From Deltaproteobacteria bacterium RBG_16_44_11 (lineage in GTDB: Bacteria; Desulfobacterota; Syntrophia; Syntrophales; Smithellaceae): a stretch of DNA of 11,350 nucleotides. Position 1 is the first letter of the stretch. Each line of letters begins with the position of its first letter. The notes below the pieces were generated by a model, which searched no databases, had not been told where the DNA came from, and was given only the letters and a program-made list of their open reading frames with translations. This document shows positions 7,736 to 11,350 of this stretch, one piece after another. Made by a program: the position numbers and the translations under genes. The DNA is taken from positions 354 through 11,703 of the forward strand of contig MGQN01000042.1 in assembly GCA_001797845.1 (NCBI GenBank), in the 5' to 3' direction.

Positions 7736-7902
7736 AGTCTGTTGACCTCCTATGAACTTTACGACGAGAGCACTCAAATTCGGCTTATTCAGCCCTTTTT
7801 CCTAATTATTTGCTATAATACATTATTGTGCCGTTATTTAATAGAAATTTTCTGTTGGCTGTATGGGATACAAAAAAGGCGCTGGCGTGTCTGAAATATT
7901 GA
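7736..7902. other. intergenic spacer upstream of the PAS gene
   Basis: Apart from the ribosome binding site at 7746-7751, no gene is seen. The stretch around 7800-7850 is AT-rich and has -10-like hexamers on both strands (TATAAT at about 7813 on +, TATTAT on -). Neither has a convincing -35 at correct spacing. Confidence 0.4.
7746..7751 (-). promoter_or_regulatory. strong ribosome binding site of the PAS-GGDEF-EAL gene
   Basis: The - strand reads AGGAGG (extended to AGGAGGTCA), ten bases before ATG 7735. This rules out a further upstream ATG at 7777 and shows that translation was meant to begin upstream of the stop at 7541. Confidence 0.75.
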
Positions 7903-8046
7903 GAATTTACCAAAAATAGATTCCGGCGGGACCGGGCACGGCTTATTCAAAAGATCTACGAGGCAGATCTTTTGATCTACCCGAATTGTAAAGGCGCCAT
8001 GAGGATCATCAGCAGTGCTGAAGACCCGTCGGTTATCCGGGACATC
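7903..8046 (+). pseudogene. C-terminal remnant of an IS91-type transposase
   Basis: The frame opens after a TGA at 7900-7902. It reads RRDRARLIQKIYEADLL, then YPNCKGAMRIIS, then AEDPSVIRDII. This follows the characteristic tail of IS91-family transposases, where RLI(Q/K)KIYEVDPLxCPxCGGxMRIISFIEDPxVIxxIL precedes a HLGLW ending. The first zinc-ribbon Cys is replaced by Tyr (TAC, one step from TGC), while the second Cys is kept. The rest of the transposase (relaxase-like Y2 domain) is missing, and the HLGLW end is replaced by the sequence at 8047. No start codon or ribosome site suits it. It marks an old insertion or rearrangement. Family assignment is from remembered consensus. Confidence 0.6.
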
Positions 8047-8109
8047 ATCATGCTTAGCCGCGCCGCCGCCGATCTCAAATCTAGGGATATATTCAAAATT
8101 GTAAAATAA
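8047..8109 (+). pseudogene. internally deleted isochorismatase-family gene remnant (19-codon micro-ORF)
   Basis: The micro-ORF starting at ATG 8050 encodes MLSRAAADLKSRDIFKIVK and stops with TAA at 8107. Its first seven residues equal the N-terminus of the intact gene at 2821. Its last part matches that gene's C-terminus (AADPTSKYIFKIVK). At DNA level, 22 bases from 8047 match 2818 onward with one mismatch, and 51 bases from 8059 match 3310-3360 at 43 positions. The missing middle equals 480 bases, exactly 160 codons. It would be removed by recombination between CGCGCCGCCGC at 2830 and CGCACCGCCGC at 3310. The frame is fused to the transposase tail just upstream. It is most likely non-functional. 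Confidence 0.65.
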
Positions 8110-8121
8110 AAAAGAATTGAT

Positions 8122-8466
8122 TTATCGCCCGCCGTTTTCTTTGGGCGTCCCCTTCTCTTCTTCAATCTTCACTATATTTTCATACATAGAGAATAGCGGG
8201 ATTCTCCATCCGTATTTTTTGATCTTCACCATTTGGCCTCTGAGCTTGATAGCGTCGTTTTGAACCGTGCCGGAATTGAACTTTAACCGGTATTTGGCAT
8301 CGTAGTTCACAAAAGGACGGTAATCCGTCGCAATCATGAATCTACCATCTACTTTTGTCATCTGCGCGTCGGTTATCTTTGTCACAACTGTATCGGCAAC
8401 AAAATAACTATACAACACCAACAGGATAAAAGTAACTATTCCGAGCAGTATTATCTTAATCTTCAT
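8122..8466 (-). CDS. small membrane-anchored protein, DUF1523-like
   Basis: This 114-residue protein has one N-terminal hydrophobic segment (about residues 5-24, IILLGIVTFILLVLYSYF). The rest is a short exported or periplasmic domain. The ending YGWRIPLFSMYENIVKI and the earlier VTKITDAQMTKVDGR and RLKFNSGTVQ segments resemble the DUF1523 family, whose function is unknown to me; the usual members are longer. ATG 8466 is chosen because GGAGGA at 8471-8476 lies just upstream. An upstream TTG at 8478 would overlap that site. It has its own near-consensus promoter and ends in a charged, flexible tail (KEENGGR-like). It is separated from the thioredoxin-VKOR gene by about 120 bases and is probably a single-gene unit. 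Confidence is high that it is a gene and moderate for the family. Confidence 0.75.
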   Translation of the reverse strand: MKIKIILLGIVTFILLVLYSYFVADTVVTKITDAQMTKVDGRFMIATDYRPFVNYDAKYRLKFNSGTVQNDAIKLRGQMVKIKKYGWRIPLFSMYENIVKIEEEKGTPKENGGR

Positions 8467-8522
8467 ACCATCCTCCAAGCATTGTGGAATTCGATATTTT
8501 TTATAAAAATTTATTTCTTAAA

Positions 8523-8551
8523 ATTATATTATGGAAGGTTTTGCGCGTCAA
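8523..8551 (-). promoter_or_regulatory. sigma-70-type promoter of the DUF1523-like gene
   Basis: On the - strand, TTGACG (8546-8551) and a perfect TATAAT (8523-8528) are separated by 17 bases. The predicted transcript starts near 8516, giving a leader of about 50 bases before ATG 8466. No competing gene covers the site, which lies between the stop of the VKOR gene (8588) and the DUF1523-like gene. Confidence 0.75.
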
Positions 8552-8587
8552 CGGAATAATGTCGCAAGATACGGCACCTCTTAACAG

Positions 8588-9616
8588 CTATTGCAGCGCT
8601 TTCTTTGCCGGCAGGATAGAAACCCACAGGATAATTGTCACGACAACCGCAGAAGCGAGGCAAAATGCGCACGAAGCCCCGATGACGAATGGTTCCAGAA
8701 AAGTCAGGTATGATGAAAATAACACACTGAAGATGGCCAGTCCCCAGAGAGCAATCCTAACCAGTCTTTTGAGTGGCGCCGGCCCAAATTGTCGAAAAAA
8801 CCAGGCCACAAGGATGGCTACATATCCAAACATACCCATAACGGGGATGGGCAGAATGCCAAACAGTTTTGCATAAGGGCTATTTTGCACCGCATTGCAA
8901 TTCCCCACGGGCCCGCAGACCGCACGTGTTTCGGAAACTTCTACGTAGGAAAGATAAACGGCTATTGCCAGGCCGATTACCGCCAGAATCGGGATAATCC
9001 GGCTAGGCAAAAAATTCAAAACTTGCGGAGTTTTTACAGATGACAGGGTAATTACCAACGCGGCAATCAGGCTGGCAATCATGATGACCAGAATACTTAC
9101 GGCAATGCTATTAGCAAGCGGGTCTTGCTGGAATTTATAGGCCATAAACTGCCATTTAGAAAGATGCTTCAGTTGGATGTTGCTCTGTTTGACGAACTGT
9201 TTATACAAACCGGGTAGATCCGGCAAATCGAGCCCGCCTCTAGCAACTGCGGCATCAATGAGGCCGGGAAATTTTTCGGGAATTTCAACAGTACCGACGA
9301 GAAACGCATCGCCAATAATGATGGTGGGAACTCCTATGCGGCTTTTTTCAGAAACCTTAAACCGATCCAGAGCTTTTTCGTATATCTCGCTTCCGGCTGC
9401 GCTGACGACGTTAAAACGGACGATCACCAACTTATTGCCATATTTTTCCTGAAGCGTCGGCAGAACTTCCCTATCCAGTTCAGCGCAATGCGAACAGGTG
9501 GGAGAATAAAATAGCACTGCATAAACGATGGTGGTTCTGGCCATCGCAGGTTTTACAGCAAGAAAGGCTCCCGAAGTTACTGCCAGTATAAGCAGTAATG
9601 GTATCCAGCGTTTCAT
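8588..9616 (-). CDS. thioredoxin-VKOR fusion, membrane disulfide-forming protein
   Basis: This 342-residue protein has a signal peptide or anchor (1-26, ending AMA). A thioredoxin-like domain follows with CSHC at 41-44 after FYSPT and a cis-proline region GVPT at 95-98. A hydrophobic VKOR domain covers about 165-335. The VKOR loop cysteines C234 and C240 lie in the CGPVGNCNAVQNSPYA stretch, and the active-site CAFC is at 316-319. By family, the CAFC pair passes electrons to quinone. The loop cysteines relay oxidation to the thioredoxin partner, which oxidises exported proteins, doing the job of DsbB plus DsbA. Here the thioredoxin part is N-terminal, unlike cyanobacterial VKOR fusions where it is C-terminal. 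ATG 9616 is chosen for the signal peptide and AAGGA at 9626-9630. The ATG at 9670 would bury the signal sequence 18 residues in. A good promoter lies at 9740-9768. Confidence 0.88.
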   Translation of the reverse strand: MKRWIPLLLILAVTSGAFLAVKPAMARTTIVYAVLFYSPTCSHCAELDREVLPTLQEKYGNKLVIVRFNVVSAAGSEIYEKALDRFKVSEKSRIGVPTIIIGDAFLVGTVEIPEKFPGLIDAAVARGGLDLPDLPGLYKQFVKQSNIQLKHLSKWQFMAYKFQQDPLANSIAVSILVIMIASLIAALVITLSSVKTPQVLNFLPSRIIPILAVIGLAIAVYLSYVEVSETRAVCGPVGNCNAVQNSPYAKLFGILPIPVMGMFGYVAILVAWFFRQFGPAPLKRLVRIALWGLAIFSVLFSSYLTFLEPFVIGASCAFCLASAVVVTIILWVSILPAKKALQ

Positions 9617-9696
9617 GTCCCTGCATCCTTTTGTCTTTTTGGAATGAGAAAAACCGAAAACGCCATACATGTTACCAGCTCATTTTGCAGTTGTGA

Positions 9697-9702
9697 CCTC
9701 CT
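9697..9702 (-). promoter_or_regulatory. orphan Shine-Dalgarno sequence in the leader of the thioredoxin-VKOR gene
   Basis: AGGAGG (within AGGAGGTCA) lies about 80 bases upstream of the chosen start. The first ATG after it is at 9683, 13 bases away, and opens only ATG AGC TGG TAA. A 5-bp hairpin AAGCC-CCA-GGCTT sits directly upstream (about 9706-9718). This may be a tiny leader peptide or a remnant. Confidence 0.35.
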
Positions 9703-9739
9703 GCAAAGCCTGGGGCTTGACAACATAAACCGTATAGAA

Positions 9740-9768
9740 ATTTTAGATCATGGATGAGATATTGTCAA
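9740..9768 (-). promoter_or_regulatory. sigma-70-type promoter of the thioredoxin-VKOR gene
   Basis: On the - strand a perfect TTGACA (9763-9768) and TAAAAT (9740-9745) are spaced by 17 bases. Transcription would begin near 9733, leaving a leader of roughly 117 bases before ATG 9616, longer than usual. Confidence 0.75.
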
Positions 9769-9840
9769 GATTTGCGTTTGATAATAGTAGGTGTACTCAA
9801 TTAATCAAACCAAACTTAAATTTGACGACCACAAACACAA

Positions 9841-9876
9841 ATAAAAAAAGGCCGGGAGTTTTTGCATCCCGGCCTT
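9841..9876 (-). terminator. intrinsic terminator of the formate dehydrogenase operon
   Basis: A perfect 10-bp stem AAGGCCGGGA/TCCCGGCCTT (9848-9857 with 9867-9876) has a 9-base loop and, on the - strand, runs into TTTTTTTATTT. It lies about 100 bases after the stop of the cytochrome b gene and separates that operon from the thioredoxin-VKOR gene. Confidence 0.9.
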
Positions 9877-9889
9877 AAGTCAATACTTT

Positions 9890-9970
9890 AAGCTTCCTCA
9901 TCCTGCCTTAGCGGGATTCGGAATAACATTTTTTTATCATGCACCGCAGTCTATCTGCAGGAATGACAGC
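9890..9970. repeat. possible degenerate REP-like palindromic element
   Basis: A 7-bp hairpin ATCCTGC/GCGGGAT (9900-9906 with 9911-9917, one T-G pair, loop CTTA) is followed by GCAGGAATGACAGC at 9957-9970. Both pieces look like halves of the dispersed palindromes that carry GTCATTCCTGC-type cores in many proteobacteria. No second copy is in the window, so this is only a suspicion. Confidence 0.25.
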
Positions 9971-9978
9971 ATTTTTGC

Positions 9979-10653
9979 TTAATGGGCATCGGGTTTCTTT
10001 TTTTCTCCGCCGTAAACTTCTAGTTTTCCTTCATGTTCCATTTCTTTGAGCCACTTGGGATGCAGCATTTTTAAAACAGGTTTCTCCATCCAGCCGGTAA
10101 TCATTGCCTGAACACTCCCTGGATTACCAATGGTGCCCAGATATAAATGGATGAAGAAAAAAGCGAAGATAACAACAAATCCCAAAACATGCAATGTATA
10201 GAACCAGCGCAGCAGCTCTATGCCAAAAGGAAAGCACGCTGGAAACCACATGAAAAATCCGGTGACCAGCATAAGCAGACCAAAGAGGGCGACGGTAAGG
10301 AAAAACATTTTCTGTCCGGGATTGTATTTACCTGTTTCCGGCACTTTATCCACATGCCATAGGTAACCACCTGCTGTTTTTATCCAGTCCAGATCTTCCG
10401 GAAAAACAAAAATTCCGGCCTCTTTCCACCACATCTTGATGGCCATAATAAGGGAAACACCGAATACCAAACCGGTGAAATTATGGACCACTTTCAATCC
10501 TTTCAATCCACCCATAATTGCACCAAAGAAATTGAGGGAATGAAACATCATCCCTAATCCCGTAAAGCACAAAAGCAGACAGGAAATAGCCAGTATCCAG
10601 TGGACAAATCGTTCATAGCCGGTGGTCACTTTAATCATTCCTTTTTTCTTCAT
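9979..10653 (-). CDS. formate dehydrogenase cytochrome b (gamma) subunit
   Basis: This 224-residue integral membrane di-haem cytochrome b belongs to the FdnI/FdoI type. It has four hydrophobic helices at about 18-36, 54-74, 115-137 and 150-172. Candidate haem ligands are His18 (ERFVHW), His57 (VVHNFTG), His155 (LHVLGF) and His169 (FIHLYLG). The conserved GNPGSVQAMITGW region near 176-188 closes the domain. By family it takes electrons from the Fe-S beta subunit and passes them to membrane quinone, with the catalytic site facing the periplasm. ATG 10653 follows the beta-subunit stop by 2 bases, with an AGGGGG ribosome site inside the end of that gene, indicating coupled translation. The tail after 190 is long and lysine-rich. 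The operon ends at the terminator at 9841-9876. A gamma subunit of a related hydrogenase or reductase is less likely given the beta partner. Confidence 0.88.
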   Translation of the reverse strand: MKKKGMIKVTTGYERFVHWILAISCLLLCFTGLGMMFHSLNFFGAIMGGLKGLKVVHNFTGLVFGVSLIMAIKMWWKEAGIFVFPEDLDWIKTAGGYLWHVDKVPETGKYNPGQKMFFLTVALFGLLMLVTGFFMWFPACFPFGIELLRWFYTLHVLGFVVIFAFFFIHLYLGTIGNPGSVQAMITGWMEKPVLKMLHPKWLKEMEHEGKLEVYGGEKKKPDAH

Positions 10654-10655
10654 CG

Positions 10656-11350
10656 TTATTTCCCCCCTTCCGTCTTTTCATCATTGGGCTCCGAATCGGG
10701 TCTTTTCGGTCCATGCAAAATATAATGGAGGAGTGAACCTCCGACCACGCCACCTGCCGCTAATAGGCTCAGGGGCTTGAGCCAGCTCTTCCATAATGTA
10801 ACGGAAAGAGGCACTTTGGGATTTTTGTGAATGTCGGCGTAAACATCATTTTTTTCTTTCATCACATACATAAAATGAGTTCCACCCACGTATTTATCGC
10901 CGTAAGTGGAGGCGTTTCCACCAAGCTCCTGCGCGCGTTTGGCCGCGACCTGGAGCATAGTCTCTTTATCTCCCCATTTGAGGGCGCCGGTGGGACAGGC
11001 CTTTACGCAAGCCGGCTCCAGCTTGTTGGCTATTCTGCTTTCGCACATATCGCATTTGTAAACTTTATCCGTTTTAGGGTCATAACGGGGAACTTCAAAC
11101 GGACAGGCCGCGACGCATTCTTTGCAACCAATGCACTTTGCCCTGTCCAGACCTACGGTTTTAAACTCTGAGTTGTAATAAAGCGCGCCGCTGGGGCAAA
11201 CTGTCACACAGGCCGCGTTGGTGCAATGCATGCACGCTTCTTTGCGGAAAAGCCATTTTACATCACCTTCAGGAGTAACGTAATCCTGATAGTGAATGAT
11301 CATATAAGTATTGGGCTGTAAAGAAGGAGGATTCTGATAAGTACCGGTAT
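10656..11350 (-). CDS. formate dehydrogenase iron-sulfur (beta) subunit, N-terminus outside window
   Basis: The open frame runs off the right edge. Reading upstream of the ATG at 11303 gives GTYQNPPSLQPNTY, the stretch that follows the first Cys cluster in FdnH/FdoH-type beta subunits, so 11303 is not the start. Numbered from that ATG, the clusters visible are C24, C27, C32, C36; C57, C60, C63, C67; and C84, C87, C99, C103. The remaining ferredoxin-type set should lie just outside. A single C-terminal membrane helix (about 174-197) anchors it, as expected for the membrane-bound FDH-N type and unlike soluble FdhAB enzymes. It carries electrons from the molybdenum or tungsten catalytic subunit to the cytochrome b encoded next. 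The catalytic subunit gene is expected beyond 11350. The hydrophilic tail after the helix is short and acidic/basic mixed. Confidence 0.88.
   Translation of the reverse strand, partial: TGTYQNPPSLQPNTYMIIHYQDYVTPEGDVKWLFRKEACMHCTNAACVTVCPSGALYYNSEFKTVGLDRAKCIGCKECVAACPFEVPRYDPKTDKVYKCDMCESRIANKLEPACVKACPTGALKWGDKETMLQVAAKRAQELGGNASTYGDKYVGGTHFMYVMKEKNDVYADIHKNPKVPLSVTLWKSWLKPLSLLAAGGVVGGSLLHYILHGPKRPDSEPNDEKTEGGK

Noticed and set aside
7801..7820. TATAAT on the + strand as promoter for the transposase remnant
   Set aside because: No -35-like hexamer at 16-18 bases upstream; the region is simply AT-rich.
7947..7975. Perfect 11-bp inverted repeat TCAAAAGATCT / AGATCTTTTGA with a 7-base loop, terminator-like
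   Set aside because: It lies in the transposase remnant, and the two arms come from the conserved Lys-Ile-Tyr and Ala-Asp-Leu codons. No T-run follows on either strand, so chance from coding sequence is the better reading.
7977..8165. 62-codon - strand open frame with a GRPKK AT-hook-like start
   Set aside because: It overlaps the end of the DUF1523-like gene in another frame and is antisense to the transposase/isochorismatase remnant. The basic motif is the complement of that context, and no start signal is present.
9617..9670. ATG 9670 as start of the thioredoxin-VKOR gene
   Set aside because: It would put a charged 18-residue extension before a typical signal peptide. AAGGA is correctly spaced for ATG 9616. 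It is kept only as a leader observation.

Overview
The window carries a coherent set of bacterial metabolic, redox and signalling genes with moderate GC and good Shine-Dalgarno sites. The mix is a membrane-anchored formate dehydrogenase, a flavin/Fe-S dienoyl-CoA reductase-type enzyme, a thioredoxin-VKOR fusion and a very long PAS-rich cyclic-di-GMP protein. This suggests an anaerobic Desulfobacterota (deltaproteobacterial) organism, possibly of the Syntrophus/Smithella type. That assignment is inference from gene content only.

Left part, + strand, 1-3360: a catabolic-looking cluster. It holds the 3' end of an old-yellow-enzyme/2,4-dienoyl-CoA reductase family gene, two tandem but diverged alpha/beta hydrolases with an Asp nucleophile (epoxide-hydrolase type), and a small isochorismatase-family cysteine hydrolase. 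The first three genes are tightly packed. The fourth follows after a 68-base gap and has its own good ribosome binding site.

Middle, - strand, 3524-7735: one giant PAS(x6)-GAF-GGDEF-EAL gene. It converges on the isochorismatase gene across a 163-base spacer. GGDEF, its I-site and EAL all look intact. The gene is interrupted: the first PAS domain contains an in-frame TAA at 7541-7543. Upstream, in the same frame, lie a strong ribosome binding site, an ATG at 7735, a lysine-rich N-terminus and the first half of that PAS domain. The full product would be 1403 residues. As sequenced it is a 64-codon stub plus a 1276-codon open frame beginning at an internal ATG.

7736-8121: a gene-poor scar. On the + strand it has the decayed C-terminal tail of an IS91-type transposase, fused in frame to a 60-base micro-ORF. 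The micro-ORF matches both the first and the last codons of the intact isochorismatase gene at 2821-3360 and lacks the 480 bases between them.

Right part, - strand: a small membrane-anchored DUF1523-like protein with a near-consensus promoter; a thioredoxin-VKOR disulfide-forming membrane protein with a consensus-like promoter and a leader of about 117 bases; a clear intrinsic terminator; and then the cytochrome b (gamma) and Fe-S (beta) subunits of a formate dehydrogenase, the latter running off the right edge. The formate dehydrogenase catalytic subunit should lie just beyond 11350.
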